Shown here one piece after another: positions 34,691 to 44,174 of a DNA stretch of 51,715 nt (position 1 is the stretch's first letter; every line of letters begins with the position of its first letter). Under the pieces are notes generated by a model, which saw only the letters and a program-made list of their open reading frames with translations, searched no databases and was not told the DNA's origin. The stretch spans positions 1-51,715 of the forward strand of contig UQLA01000018.1 of assembly GCA_900541745.1 (NCBI GenBank). The letters are read 5' to 3'. The translations under genes and the position numbers were made by a program. The stretch is from an uncultured Collinsella sp. (GTDB taxonomy: Bacteria; Actinomycetota; Coriobacteriia; Coriobacteriales; Coriobacteriaceae).

Positions 34691-37144
34691 TTACATCAAA
34701 TCATAGGCGTCGACGTCAACGCTCACGCTCACGCCGCGCACGGAGCCCACCTCTTTGAGGCAGGCGTCGATATCATCAGAGACATGGTACCCTACCGGCG
34801 ACTTTACAAGCAGATGGAAGCGGTAACGATCCTTGGCTCTCTCGATTACACACGAAGCCGGACCAAGCACCTGAGGCACGGCGCTCCCCGCCCGCAAAAA
34901 GTCGGGCGCGGCGGCATGCCAACGACGCTTGAGGAGCTTCGCGATGCGACCGATGTAGTCCCGCGCGTCATCCGCGTTCGTCGACCATACCAAGATGTTG
35001 GCCAGGCGCACGAAGGGCGGATACAGGGCGTCGCGGCGCTGGTCCAGGTCGTAGTCGGTAAAGATCGAACGGTCGTGCTCGGCGACGGAGCGAATGACCG
35101 GGTCCTCGGGCAGATAGGTCTGGATGATAACCTCGCCGGGGCGATCGCCGCGGCCGGCGCGGCCCGCAACCTGCTCCAGCAGATCGTAGGCGCGCTCCCC
35201 TGCTCTAAAATCGGGCAGCTTCAGCGCAAAGTCGGCATTGACCACGCCCACGAGCGTGACCTCGGGAAAGTCGAGACCCTTGGCGATCATCTGGGTGCCC
35301 AGCAGCACCGCGCAATCGGCGGCATCGAACTGTTCAAGCAGCTTTTTGTGCGCGTCCTTGCCGCGCGTGGAATCGGCGTCCATGCGAATGATGGCAACGT
35401 CGTCGGGCAGCATCTGATGCAGTGCGTCCTCGATCTGCTGCGTGCCCAGCCCCATTTTTGCCAGGTAGCGGCTGCCGCACTTGGGACAACGACTCGTGGG
35501 CGCCGGATAGGGCTGCACGCGCCAGGACGATCCGCAGGTGTGGCACTGCAGCGTGTGCGTGCGCTCGTGGTACGTGAGCGCGGTAGAGCAGTGGTTGCAG
35601 GTGGGGACGCAACCGCACTCGCGGCACATCAAAAACGGCGCAAAGCCGCGGCGGTTATGCAGCAGTACAGCCTTCTCGCGGCGCTCGACTACGCGCTCCA
35701 GGCCTTCCATCAGCGGTTTAGAGAACATGGAGCGACTGCCGTGTGCGAACTCGCGGCGCAGATCGGCAATGCGAACCGTAGGCAACACGGCGTGCCCCGG
35801 GCGCTCGGGCATCTCGACGCGCGTCCAGGTGGAGCCGCCGTACGTGCCGCGGCGGCAGCGGTCGAGGGCCTCAGCCGAGGGCGTGGCGGAGCCCAGTACG
35901 AGCGGGCACCGATAGCGGCGCGCCATCTCGGCAGCCACCTCGCGCGCATGGTAGCGTGGGCTGGAACCCTGCTTGTAGCTGGTCTCGTGCTCCTCGTCGA
36001 TGATGATGAGGCCAAGATCGCTGAGCGGGCAAAAGAGCGCCGAGCGGGCGCCCACGACCACGCGCGCGGCACCGCTGGCGACCATATCCCACTGGTCCAG
36101 ACGCTCGCCAGCAGAAAGACGCGAATGGAACACAGCGACCGTCTCGCCAAAGCGCGAGCGGAAGCGGCCGACGGTCTGGGCCGTCAGCGAGATCTCGGGC
36201 ACGAGTATGCAGGCCGAACGGCCGGCCGCCAGCACGCGCTCAATCGCCGAGAGGTAAACCTCGGTTTTACCGGACCCGGTGACGCCGTCGACCAGTACCA
36301 CATCACCGTGAGCGTCCAGGCGTGCGCGCTCAATCTGCGCGAGGGCTTGCCGTTGGCCATTCGTAAGTGCGACCGGGGCCTTGCCGCTCGCCGAGGACAG
36401 CGTAGTCTGCTCGCTGCAGCCACGCCAGGCACGACGCTCCTCCACCACGACGACGCCGCGTTTTTCGAGCGCTTTAATAGTCGCCGACATGCTGTTGTAG
36501 AGCAGGTTGAGGTCGCGCGTCGTGACCGGGCCACATTGGAGTGCCTCGATGAGCTGACGCTGACGGACCGCGGTCTTGGGCGGCGTGTAGTCGAAACCCT
36601 CGGGCGTGAGCATGACCCAGCGGTTTTGGATGGGCTTGACGGCGGGGCGCTCAACGGTCCACACGCCGTCATCGCCCTTGACCACGCGCGGGCTTCCACC
36701 CGGTGGCAAGAACAGGCGCAGGCACTCGGAAAGCGTTGCGACGTACTCGCGGCTCATCCAGCGTGCGATACGGGCGGCTTCGGCGGTAAAGAGCGGCTTG
36801 CTGAGGATAGCCTCGATAGGCTTGATGCGCGCGGGATCGAGAGCGTCGCTGCCTTGCAGTTCGGCCAGCTCGGGCGCGATGTCGACAATGTAGCCCGCGG
36901 CCGCACGGTTGCCAAAATGGACTAGAACGGTGGAGCCGATCTGGGCATCGTTGGCGAGTGTCTGCTGAATGCCGTAGGCAAACGGCTCGGACAGCGCACG
37001 GGTCGGGATGTCGAGAACCACGCTCGCGTAGGCGGCGACGGGCTCAGGTGCGGGCTCGGGCTGCGCCGGGGCGGCAGCAGGGGCCGCGGACTTCGGAGCT
37101 TCCTTAGGTTCCGGCGAACCAAACAGCGACAGTTGCTCGGCCAT
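34691..37144 (-). CDS. priA: primosomal protein N' (replication restart helicase PriA)
   Basis: About 817 residues. The N-terminal 3'-DNA-binding domain starts ASVVLDIPTRALSEPFAYG after a short Pro/Ala-rich leader. The helicase core has Walker A GVTGSGKTEVYL, DEEH in IIIDEEHETSYKQ, and QMIAKGLDFPEVTLVGVVNAD. A zinc-binding insert holds paired cysteines (CRECGCVPTCNHC, LQCHTCG, CPKCG). It reloads the replisome at stalled forks. GGAGGT is eight to ten bases before the ATG at 37144; the frame extension to 37183 lies in the terminator region. It is followed by def. Confidence 0.95.
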   Translation of the reverse strand: MAEQLSLFGSPEPKEAPKSAAPAAAPAQPEPAPEPVAAYASVVLDIPTRALSEPFAYGIQQTLANDAQIGSTVLVHFGNRAAAGYIVDIAPELAELQGSDALDPARIKPIEAILSKPLFTAEAARIARWMSREYVATLSECLRLFLPPGGSPRVVKGDDGVWTVERPAVKPIQNRWVMLTPEGFDYTPPKTAVRQRQLIEALQCGPVTTRDLNLLYNSMSATIKALEKRGVVVVEERRAWRGCSEQTTLSSASGKAPVALTNGQRQALAQIERARLDAHGDVVLVDGVTGSGKTEVYLSAIERVLAAGRSACILVPEISLTAQTVGRFRSRFGETVAVFHSRLSAGERLDQWDMVASGAARVVVGARSALFCPLSDLGLIIIDEEHETSYKQGSSPRYHAREVAAEMARRYRCPLVLGSATPSAEALDRCRRGTYGGSTWTRVEMPERPGHAVLPTVRIADLRREFAHGSRSMFSKPLMEGLERVVERREKAVLLHNRRGFAPFLMCRECGCVPTCNHCSTALTYHERTHTLQCHTCGSSWRVQPYPAPTSRCPKCGSRYLAKMGLGTQQIEDALHQMLPDDVAIIRMDADSTRGKDAHKKLLEQFDAADCAVLLGTQMIAKGLDFPEVTLVGVVNADFALKLPDFRAGERAYDLLEQVAGRAGRGDRPGEVIIQTYLPEDPVIRSVAEHDRSIFTDYDLDQRRDALYPPFVRLANILVWSTNADDARDYIGRIAKLLKRRWHAAAPDFLRAGSAVPQVLGPASCVIERAKDRYRFHLLVKSPVGYHVSDDIDACLKEVGSVRGVSVSVDVDAYDLM

Positions 37145-37175
37145 GGCCCCAGCACCTCCTATCCCATTCGTCTTT

Positions 37176-37209
37176 AGAAACAAGAGCCCCGCTCGGGTGA
37201 ACGGGGCTC
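37176..37209 (-). terminator. terminator after gltX
   Basis: GAGCCCCG (37209-37202 side) pairs with CGGGGCTC around a ten-base loop, followed on the minus strand by TTGTTTC. It separates gltX from priA. Confidence 0.8.
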
Positions 37210-37232
37210 GGATACAAGCGTTTACGCAGCTG

Positions 37233-38708
37233 CTACAGCGCCATCGTGCGGGCGCGGTCGATGCGCGCCAGGCAGTCGTCGCGGCCGACGAGCGCCATGG
37301 TCTCGCCCAGCGGGGGGCTCACCATGTTGCCGCAGACGGCGACGCGCACGGCCTGGAACACCACGCGCTTCTTGAGGTCCATCTGCTCGGGCAGCGGCTC
37401 AAGCGCGGCGTCGATGTTCGCGGCCGTCCACTCATCCACGCCCTCGAGCGCGGCCTTGGCGGCGTCCAAAATAGCGCCCATGCCCTCCTTGGCCAGGCCC
37501 TTGTTGACAGACTTCTCGTCATACTCGAGCGTCTCGGCCGTAGCAAAGATGGGAGCGGCGATGGTCACGGCGTCGGCCGGCATCTTGGTGCGCGGCTTGA
37601 CGATGGCGGCAAGCGCATCGATCCAATCCTCGCCGTACTCGACATTACCCTCGATGAGACCCGCCTCGTGCAGCTCGGGGACCATGATCTCGTCGGCAAA
37701 CTGAGCATCGGACATGCCGTTGATGTACTCGGCATTGACCCAATCGAGCTTCTTGGGGTCGAAGGTCGCCGGGTTCTTGGAGATGCGGTCGAGCGAGAAC
37801 TTGCTGGCCAGGACATCGCGCGGGATGATCGTGGTCTCTCCGTCGAGCGACCAGCCGAGCAGCGCCAGGTAGTTGACGAAGGCGTCGGACAGATAACCGG
37901 CGTCGCGGTACTCCTCCACCGAGGTGGCGCCATGGCGCTTGGAGAGCTTCTTGCCGTCGGCGCCCAGAATCATGGAGATGTGGGCGAACGTAGGCACGGG
38001 CGCGCCGAGGGCCTCGTAAACCATGACCTGGCGCGGGGTGTTGGACAGATGGTCGTCGCCGCGGATGACGTGGGTGATCTTCATCATGGCGTCGTCGACG
38101 ACGGTCGCGAAGTTATACGTGGGCGTGCCGTCGGAGCGGAAGATGACAAAGTCGTCGAGCTCCTTGGCATCAAAGGTCACCTCGCCGTGGACGGCGTCGT
38201 GGATGACGACGTCGCCGCGGTCCTCGGGCACCTTGATACGCAGAACGTAGGACTCGCCGGCCTCGATGCGGCGACGGGCCTCCTCGGGATCAAGATCGCG
38301 GCAGCGGCGCTGATAGCCCTGGAAGGGGTCCTTGCGCTCCTGGGCGGCCTTGCGATCGGCGTCGAGTTGCTCCTTGGTGCAGAAGCAGGGATAGGCCTTG
38401 CCCTCGTCCCAGAGCTTCTGGGCGGCCTGCTTGTACAGGTCCAGGCGCTCGGTCTGTGCGTAGGGGCCAAAGTCGCCGCCCACCTCGGGACCCTCGTCCC
38501 AGTCCAAGCCCAGCCAACGCATGGCGCGCAGGATGATCTGCGTGTTCTCGTCGGTGGAGCGGGTGGGGTCGGTGTCGTCGATGCGCAGGATGAACGTGCC
38601 GCCGTTTGCGCGGGCGAAAGCCCAGTTATAGATAGCGGTGCGGGCGCCGCCGATGTGCAGCTTGCCCGTGGGTGAGGGTGCAAAGCGGACGCGAACGTCT
38701 GATGCCAT
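37233..38708 (-). CDS. gltX: glutamyl-tRNA synthetase
   Basis: A 491-residue class I synthetase. VRFAPSPTGKLHIGGARTAIYNW contains the HIGH-type motif (HIGG), GTFILRIDDTDPTRS follows, a Cys/His-poor CCFCTKEQ-like insert appears near residue 110 (CFCTKEQLDADR), and KKLSKRHGATSVEEY is the KMSKS-type loop. It charges tRNA-Glu, and likely also tRNA-Gln if the organism uses GatCAB. Start is ATG 38708, seven bases after GAGGAGA; a longer frame to 38861 runs into element C. A terminator follows. Confidence 0.95.
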   Translation of the reverse strand: MASDVRVRFAPSPTGKLHIGGARTAIYNWAFARANGGTFILRIDDTDPTRSTDENTQIILRAMRWLGLDWDEGPEVGGDFGPYAQTERLDLYKQAAQKLWDEGKAYPCFCTKEQLDADRKAAQERKDPFQGYQRRCRDLDPEEARRRIEAGESYVLRIKVPEDRGDVVIHDAVHGEVTFDAKELDDFVIFRSDGTPTYNFATVVDDAMMKITHVIRGDDHLSNTPRQVMVYEALGAPVPTFAHISMILGADGKKLSKRHGATSVEEYRDAGYLSDAFVNYLALLGWSLDGETTIIPRDVLASKFSLDRISKNPATFDPKKLDWVNAEYINGMSDAQFADEIMVPELHEAGLIEGNVEYGEDWIDALAAIVKPRTKMPADAVTIAAPIFATAETLEYDEKSVNKGLAKEGMGAILDAAKAALEGVDEWTAANIDAALEPLPEQMDLKKRVVFQAVRVAVCGNMVSPPLGETMALVGRDDCLARIDRARTMAL

Positions 38709-38788
38709 GGAAATCTCCTCGATTGCAGGATGGATGTCTAACCGCATCAGTATAAAGCAACAAAGCAACCTCCGCACAAAGGGCACCG

Positions 38789-38936
38789 ACCTACTCATTG
38801 GGGACAGACTTAAATGACTAGTCGTTGGGGACGTTCTTAAACGACTAGTCGTTGGGGACACTCTTCGAAGTTGTCTGAAGAGTGTCCCAAGTGCCGCCTA
38901 AGGCTGGTCATTTAAGTCTGTCCCCAATGAGTAGGT
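38789..38936. repeat. inverted/tandem repeat element C
   Basis: Perfect 30-base outer arms (38789-38818 and 38907-38936) with GGGGACAGACTTAAATGAC. Inside, about 28-base units recur in tandem; the 17-base GACTAGTCGTTGGGGAC occurs at 38816-38832 and 38842-38858. A second stem pairs GGACACTCTTC with GAAGAGTGTCC (about 38854-38888). It lies in the gltX-metK divergent gap. GGGGACAGACTTA motifs resemble REP-type sequences mobilised by Y1 transposases, an inference. Confidence 0.85.
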
Positions 38937-39041
38937 GCGGAAAGGGTGTGAATATTCGATTAACGCGATATGATGTGCCCTTGCATATAGAGCTCGGCGG
39001 AATGGTAACGGTCGCCGGGACACGTTTTTGAAAGGACAATC

Positions 39042-40322
39042 ATGTCAGAAGAACTTCGTTCCATCCCACCCCAACACGGGTCCTTTGTATTTACGTCGGA
39101 GTCGGTGACCGAAGGTCATCCCGATAAGATCGCCGACCAGATCAGCGACGCCGTCCTCGACGCAATCCTCGCCAAAGAAATAGAGCTGCAGGAGCAGGGC
39201 TACATTGCGCCCAACGGCGTGCCCGCCAACGTTGAGAACGTCCGCTGCGCCTGCGAGACCCTCGTAACCACCGGCACCGTGATCGTTGCCGGCGAGATCC
39301 GCACCCAGGCCTACGTCGACGTGCAGGAAATTGCCCGTGGCGTTATCCGCCGCATTGGCTACAACCGCGCAAAGTTCGGTTTTGACTGCGATACCTGCGG
39401 CGTTATGAGCCTCATCCACGAGCAGTCGCCCGATATCGCCCAGGGCGTCGACGAGTCCTTCGAGACCCAGACCGGCGCCACCACCGACCCGATCGACCTG
39501 ATCGGCGCCGGCGACCAGGGCATGATGTTTGGCTATGCCTCCAACGAGACCAAGACCCTCATGCCCATGCCGCACTACCTGGCGAGCCGCCTGGCCGAGC
39601 GCCTGGCCGCCGTGCGCCACGACGGTACCCTGCCCTACCTGCGCCCCGACGGCAAGACCCAGGTCACGGTGCGCTACGAGGACGGCAAGCCCGTCGAGGT
39701 CACGACCATCGTCATCTCCACGCAGCACGCCGCCGAGATCGAGGACATGGGCAAGATCAAGGACGACCTCATCGAGCACGTCATCGCCCCCGTCATGGCT
39801 GCCGAGAACATGCCGTGGGACAACGCCGACATCTATGTGAACCCCACCGGTCGCTTTGTCGTGGGCGGCCCCATGGGCGACACGGGCCTCACCGGCCGTA
39901 AGATCATCGTCGACACCTACGGCGGTTACGGCCGTCACGGCGGCGGTGCCTTTAGCGGCAAGGATTGCACCAAGGTCGACCGCTCCGCCGCATACGCCGC
40001 GCGCTGGGTCGCCAAGAACGTGGTAGCCGCCGGACTGGCCGACCGCTGCGAGGTCGAGCTGGCCTACGCAATCGGCGTGTCCAAGCCGCTGTCTATCATG
40101 GTCGACACCTTCGGTACCGCGCATGTTGCCGAGGACAAGATCGTCGAGGCCGTTGAGAAGACCTTCGACCTGCGCCCGGGCGCCATCATCCGCGACCTGG
40201 ACCTGCGTCGACCGATCTACGAGAAGACGGCAGCCTACGGCCACTTCGGCCGCGAAGACGCCGACTTCACCTGGGAGAAGACCGACCGAGTCGAAGAACT
40301 CAAAGCAGCCTGCGGCCTGTAA
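39042..40322 (+). CDS. metK: S-adenosylmethionine synthase
   Basis: A 426-residue MetK making SAM from methionine and ATP. Motifs are FTSESVTEGHPDKIADQISDAVLDA, GAGDQGMMFGYA (signature 1), GGPMGDTGLTGRKIIVDTYGGYGRHGGGAFSGKD read as GDTGLTGRKI and GGGAFSGKDCTKVDRS (signature 2 and P-loop-like). It is slightly longer than the usual 385-400 because of an insertion near residues 40-60. A candidate -10 TATGAT is at 38967-38972. No SAM riboswitch was recognised; only a short GC hairpin (near 38994-39020) lies in the leader. A strong terminator follows. Confidence 0.95.
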   Translation: MSEELRSIPPQHGSFVFTSESVTEGHPDKIADQISDAVLDAILAKEIELQEQGYIAPNGVPANVENVRCACETLVTTGTVIVAGEIRTQAYVDVQEIARGVIRRIGYNRAKFGFDCDTCGVMSLIHEQSPDIAQGVDESFETQTGATTDPIDLIGAGDQGMMFGYASNETKTLMPMPHYLASRLAERLAAVRHDGTLPYLRPDGKTQVTVRYEDGKPVEVTTIVISTQHAAEIEDMGKIKDDLIEHVIAPVMAAENMPWDNADIYVNPTGRFVVGGPMGDTGLTGRKIIVDTYGGYGRHGGGAFSGKDCTKVDRSAAYAARWVAKNVVAAGLADRCEVELAYAIGVSKPLSIMVDTFGTAHVAEDKIVEAVEKTFDLRPGAIIRDLDLRRPIYEKTAAYGHFGREDADFTWEKTDRVEELKAACGL

Positions 40323-40363
40323 GCTAACCCGAAAAGCTACAACAAAATAAAAACGCACCAATA

Positions 40364-40396
40364 AGAGGTACCGGAACAACCGGTACCTCTTTTTAT
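40364..40396 (+). terminator. terminator after metK
   Basis: A 12-base perfect stem (40364-40375 with 40381-40392 region, AAGAGGTACCGG and complement), AACAA loop and TTTTT tail. A canonical rho-independent terminator. Confidence 0.95.
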
Positions 40397-40489
40397 TTAC
40401 ACGGTGGTGAAGATGTTTCGATACGCAAGGTAAAACACATCCCTAGCTAATGAATTTTGCCATCTAGCAGCTCCAACCATGTATCCTTA

Positions 40490-40610
40490 GTCCCGAGGGG
40501 CGGGGCATAAGGTCGATCGCGAGTTCCGCACGAGCCGGAGAGCACTTAATGTGCTCTCCGTGCGAGCAGGACTGTCCGAGCAGGCGACCTTATGCCCCGC
40601 CCCTCGGGAC
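40490..40610. repeat. nested cruciform element B, copy 2
   Basis: Outer perfect 26-base arms (40490-40515, 40585-40610), unrelated in sequence to copy 1, surround a 54-base core (40522-40575) identical to copy 1 at 52 positions. The two differences (40538 and 40558) pair with each other: A-T in copy 1, G-C here. The element ends 25 bases before the serine dehydratase start, so it lies in its leader or promoter region. Confidence 0.9.
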
Positions 40611-40635
40611 GACGAGACAAGGCAAAGGAGCAGCC

Positions 40636-42243
40636 ATGGCAGGCAAGCCGCAAACACTAGCTACGACCTCGGCATTCGAGATCTTGGGGCCCGTCATGGT
40701 CGGCCCCAGCTCGTCGCACACCGCCGGCGCCCTGCGGTGCGCACAGGTGGCCGCCAGCCTGCTCGAGGGCCGCATCACCAAGGTCACCTTTGGCCTGTGG
40801 AATTCCTTCGCCCACACCTACCGCGGCCACGGCACCGACCGCGCGCTCGTCGCGGGCATCCTGGGCCTCGACACGGACGATGAGAATATCAAACAGGCCT
40901 TCGACCTCGCACGCGAGCAGGGCCTCGATTATCACTTTGTCATCAAGGGCGACGACGCCTCCCTCCACCCCAACACCGTCGACATCGAGATGGTCGACGA
41001 CACGGGCGCTACGGCGCAGGTCCGCGGTGAGAGCCTGGGCGGTGGCAAGATGCGCATCAGCCGCATCAACGGCGTCGGCGTCGACATCTCGGGCATGTAT
41101 TCAACGCTCTTCGTGGCGCACCAGGACGTTCCCGGCGTGCTCGCCGCGCTTACGAACCTGCTTGCCTACGCACACGTCAACATTGCCTTCTGCCGTACCT
41201 ACCGCACCGAGGTGGGCGGCCAGGCCTACTCCGTCTTTGAGACCGACGGCACGCCCGACGACACCGTCATCCCCATGGTGCGCAAACTCGACAACGTCGG
41301 CTACGCCACCTTTATTGAACTCCCCGGCTCGGCATCATCGCTCTCCCCCGGCGTCTCGGCCAAGGAGATCTTCGACGACGGCGAGCAACTGCTCGACGCG
41401 TGCGAGGAGCTGGGACTCAGCATCGGCGCCGTCATGGCCATGCGCGAGGCGCGCCTCACCGGCGAGGCCCACGCCGTCGCCGCCATGCGCCGCGTGCTCG
41501 ACGTCATGCGCGAGGAGACCACGGCCCCCATCGCCAATCCGCAGCGCTCGCTCGGCGGGCTTATCGGCGGCGAGGCCAAGCTCGTTGATGCCACCGGCCG
41601 CAACGACCTTAGCTCCAGTTTAATGGGTTCCGTCCAGACCAAAGCCGTGGCCCGCGCCATGGCCGTGCTCGAGCGCTCCGCCACCATGGGTGTGATCGTT
41701 GCCGCCCCCACGGCAGGCTCCGCGGGCGTCGTGCCGGGCTGCGTGTTGGCGCTGGCCGAGCACCTGCAGCTCGATGACGAGCAGGTCATGGACGCCCTCT
41801 ACTGTGCCGCCGCCATCGGTCTCAACCTCACCACGAGCGCCTGCGTCGCCGGTGCCGAGGGCGGCTGCCAGGCCGAGGTGGGAAGTGCTGCCGCCATGGC
41901 CGCCGCCGCGCTGGTGCAGATGCTCGGCGGCACCCCCGAGCAGGCACTCGACGCCAGCTCCATCGCGCTGAGCAATCTGCTGGGCCTCGTTTGCGACCCC
42001 GTGGGCGGACTGGTCGAGGTGCCGTGCCAAAACCGCAATGCCATCGGCGTGGCCGCGGCCTTCAGCTCGGCCCAGCTCGCGCTCGCAGGCATCAAGAGCC
42101 TGGTGCCGTTTGACCAGATGGCGCATGTGATGCTCTCGGTGGGCCACGCCCTGCCGGCAACCCTGCGCGAGACGGCCAAGGGCGGAATCGCTCAAGCCCC
42201 GGCAGCGCTTTCTGCCTGCGCCAAATGCGGCGTATGCGGATAG
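40636..42243 (+). CDS. L-serine dehydratase, fused beta and alpha subunits
   Basis: A 535-residue iron-sulfur L-serine ammonia-lyase converting serine to pyruvate and ammonia. The beta part (1-130) has ILGPVMVGPSSSHTAGALR. An ACT-like domain is at about 155-235 (LFVAHQDVPGVLAALTNLL), and the alpha part from about 250 carries cysteines for the 4Fe-4S cluster (TSACVAGAEGGCQAEVG, VCDPVGGLVEVPCQNRN) and the C-terminal CAKCGVCG tail, which in known enzymes enters the active site. In Bacillus the beta-ACT and alpha parts are separate SdaAB and SdaAA proteins. The start is ATG 40636 after AAAGGAG. Serine fermentation suits an anaerobe. Confidence 0.93.
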   Translation: MAGKPQTLATTSAFEILGPVMVGPSSSHTAGALRCAQVAASLLEGRITKVTFGLWNSFAHTYRGHGTDRALVAGILGLDTDDENIKQAFDLAREQGLDYHFVIKGDDASLHPNTVDIEMVDDTGATAQVRGESLGGGKMRISRINGVGVDISGMYSTLFVAHQDVPGVLAALTNLLAYAHVNIAFCRTYRTEVGGQAYSVFETDGTPDDTVIPMVRKLDNVGYATFIELPGSASSLSPGVSAKEIFDDGEQLLDACEELGLSIGAVMAMREARLTGEAHAVAAMRRVLDVMREETTAPIANPQRSLGGLIGGEAKLVDATGRNDLSSSLMGSVQTKAVARAMAVLERSATMGVIVAAPTAGSAGVVPGCVLALAEHLQLDDEQVMDALYCAAAIGLNLTTSACVAGAEGGCQAEVGSAAAMAAAALVQMLGGTPEQALDASSIALSNLLGLVCDPVGGLVEVPCQNRNAIGVAAAFSSAQLALAGIKSLVPFDQMAHVMLSVGHALPATLRETAKGGIAQAPAALSACAKCGVCG

Positions 42244-42297
42244 GCTGACTTATCCAAACTGATACTGTTTCCGCACCACAAACAACAGGCTAATCGC

Positions 42298-42303
42298 TAT
42301 AAT
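42298..42303 (+). promoter_or_regulatory. -10 box upstream of the L,D-transpeptidase gene
   Basis: A consensus TATAAT lies 58 bases before the ATG at 42361. A good -35 is not evident. Confidence 0.45.
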
Positions 42304-42360
42304 GCAAGCCCAGTTAAAACACGATGAGCAGCAAGGCGAAAATCGAAGGAAATATATACG

Positions 42361-44106
42361 ATGTCGCAAATCGACCGCAGTAACATGATTCCCGATCCGC
42401 AACAGCCCAGTAGGCATACGGGCGGCGTCCAATCGCCGCGTCCCATCGCGCCGGCTCACAGCCAACAACACGGCCCGGCCAATGCCTCTCAGCGCCCGAA
42501 TCAGCGTCAATACCAGCAGCATCAACAATATCAGCAGCGTCCCGCACATGGTGCCGTCCCCAAGCAGGGCCCTTCGCACACTCGCGCGGCAAACAATCGC
42601 GGGCCCGCGGACAAGCGTACCGACAAAAGCAGCAAGTCGGGCGGAAAGACGGCCCTCTTTGTCGTCCTCGGCCTTGTCGCAATCGTCTACATCGTAGGCG
42701 TCGTGGCGTTCTCGCAAGTCGCTTACCCTAACACTACCATCGCCGGCGTCGACATCTCGCTCTCTAACGCATCTTCAGCAGCCACCAAGGTCAACTCGGC
42801 ATGGAAGCATTACAAGCTCACCGTATCGGGCGATAACTTTAGCTGGACCTACCAGCCCGAGTCCGACGAGCCCATCGTCGATGGCGAGGAAGCCGCCCAC
42901 GAGATTATCAGCAAAAACGAGCCGCTGCTGTGGCCATCGCGCCTCATCGCATCACTCGGCGGCAAAACCGATAGCGCTACCAAGAACGACTCGGTCGACT
43001 TGGACCAGGACGTCGACCTGTCCATGCTCTCCGATGCCTTTGACCAAAAGCAGTTTGAGGAGGGCCTGGGCAGCGCCATCGACGAGTTCAACGAGGGCCG
43101 CTCGGGCACCTTCGAGGCCACCAGCTCCTATGACGAGAAGGCCGGCAAGTTCACCGTTGAGAAGGCCCGTTCCAACGAGAAGCTCAACCGCGAACATGTC
43201 ATCAAATATGCCGAGATCGAGCTCGCGTCGCTCGCCGAGAACGTTGATATCACCAAGATCGGCAACGACGCCTACGAACCGCTCAACGGTACCCTCACCA
43301 ACGACCAGATTCAGGCTGCATGCGATGCCGCTAACAACTTCTTGGGCGTCAACGTGACCCTTAAGCTCAACGGCAATGACGCCGGCAAGGTGGACGGCAG
43401 CTCGGTGCTGCAGTGGATCAGCTTTGCCGATCCGGCCAATCCCACGCTCGATACGTCGCAGATCAGCAGCTGGGCCGCCGATCTCGCCAACGGCTTTAAC
43501 ACCGTGGGCTCCACCCGCTGGTGGACACGCGCCGACGGTAAGGAGTGCGCTGTCGAGGGCGGCGACTTTGGCTGGTCCATCGACAGCGACACGCTCGCCA
43601 AGCAGGTCGAGGACGCTATCAATAACAAGCAGACCGGCGATATCGAGATTTCGTACTCCAAGAAGGCCGACACGTTTACCGCCAAGGGCGAGCCCGATTG
43701 GAAGGCCTATATCGACGTCGACCTGTCCGAGCAGCACGCGCGCTATTACGACGAGAACGGCAATATCGTGTGGGAGGCCAACTTTATTTCCGGCAAACCG
43801 GGCGAAGACGCCACCCCCGAGGGCGTGTGGCAGATCAACAGCAACGACGGCGCAAGCAAGCTCATCGGTGCCAAAGACCCCGCGACCGGAAAGCCCAAAT
43901 ACGAGAGCCCGGTCAGCTACTGGATGCCGTTCGAGGGCAATATGGTCGGCTTCCACGACGCTACCTGGCAAAACGATTCGAGTTTCGATAGTGCCGAATC
44001 GTACAAATGGTGCGGAAGCCACGGCTGCATCAACCTGCGCCTGGCCGATGCAAAGGCGCTCCACGACTGCATCAGCGTCGGCCTGTGCGTGGTCGTGCAT
44101 TCGTAA
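42361..44106 (+). CDS. membrane-anchored L,D-transpeptidase (YkuD) with VanW-like N-terminal domain
   Basis: A 581-residue cell-wall enzyme. The first 95 residues are a cytoplasmic Gln/Pro/Ser/Asn-rich tail, followed by a single membrane helix (about 98-121, ALFVVLGLVAIVYIVGVVAF), so most of the chain is extracytoplasmic. NTTIAGVDISLSNASSA opens a peptidoglycan-binding-4/VanW-like region repeated further on (about 125-430). The YkuD domain (from about 445) ends with the catalytic SYKWCGSHGCINLRL, where the second Cys is the nucleophile. It forms 3-3 cross-links or attaches proteins. Reminiscent domain order is common in Actinobacteria. The gene stands alone downstream of the serine dehydratase and has its own -10 box. 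Confidence 0.92.
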   Translation: MSQIDRSNMIPDPQQPSRHTGGVQSPRPIAPAHSQQHGPANASQRPNQRQYQQHQQYQQRPAHGAVPKQGPSHTRAANNRGPADKRTDKSSKSGGKTALFVVLGLVAIVYIVGVVAFSQVAYPNTTIAGVDISLSNASSAATKVNSAWKHYKLTVSGDNFSWTYQPESDEPIVDGEEAAHEIISKNEPLLWPSRLIASLGGKTDSATKNDSVDLDQDVDLSMLSDAFDQKQFEEGLGSAIDEFNEGRSGTFEATSSYDEKAGKFTVEKARSNEKLNREHVIKYAEIELASLAENVDITKIGNDAYEPLNGTLTNDQIQAACDAANNFLGVNVTLKLNGNDAGKVDGSSVLQWISFADPANPTLDTSQISSWAADLANGFNTVGSTRWWTRADGKECAVEGGDFGWSIDSDTLAKQVEDAINNKQTGDIEISYSKKADTFTAKGEPDWKAYIDVDLSEQHARYYDENGNIVWEANFISGKPGEDATPEGVWQINSNDGASKLIGAKDPATGKPKYESPVSYWMPFEGNMVGFHDATWQNDSSFDSAESYKWCGSHGCINLRLADAKALHDCISVGLCVVVHS

Positions 44107-44174
44107 GGAATCACGCCTTCGCACAACGGGGAACTGACGCTCCAATCTAACAGTTCCGAAAGATACTGCCATAA

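Noticed and set aside
38937..39041. A SAM riboswitch before metK.
   Set aside because: The leader is only about 70 nt, with one short GC hairpin and none of the conserved SAM-I motifs.
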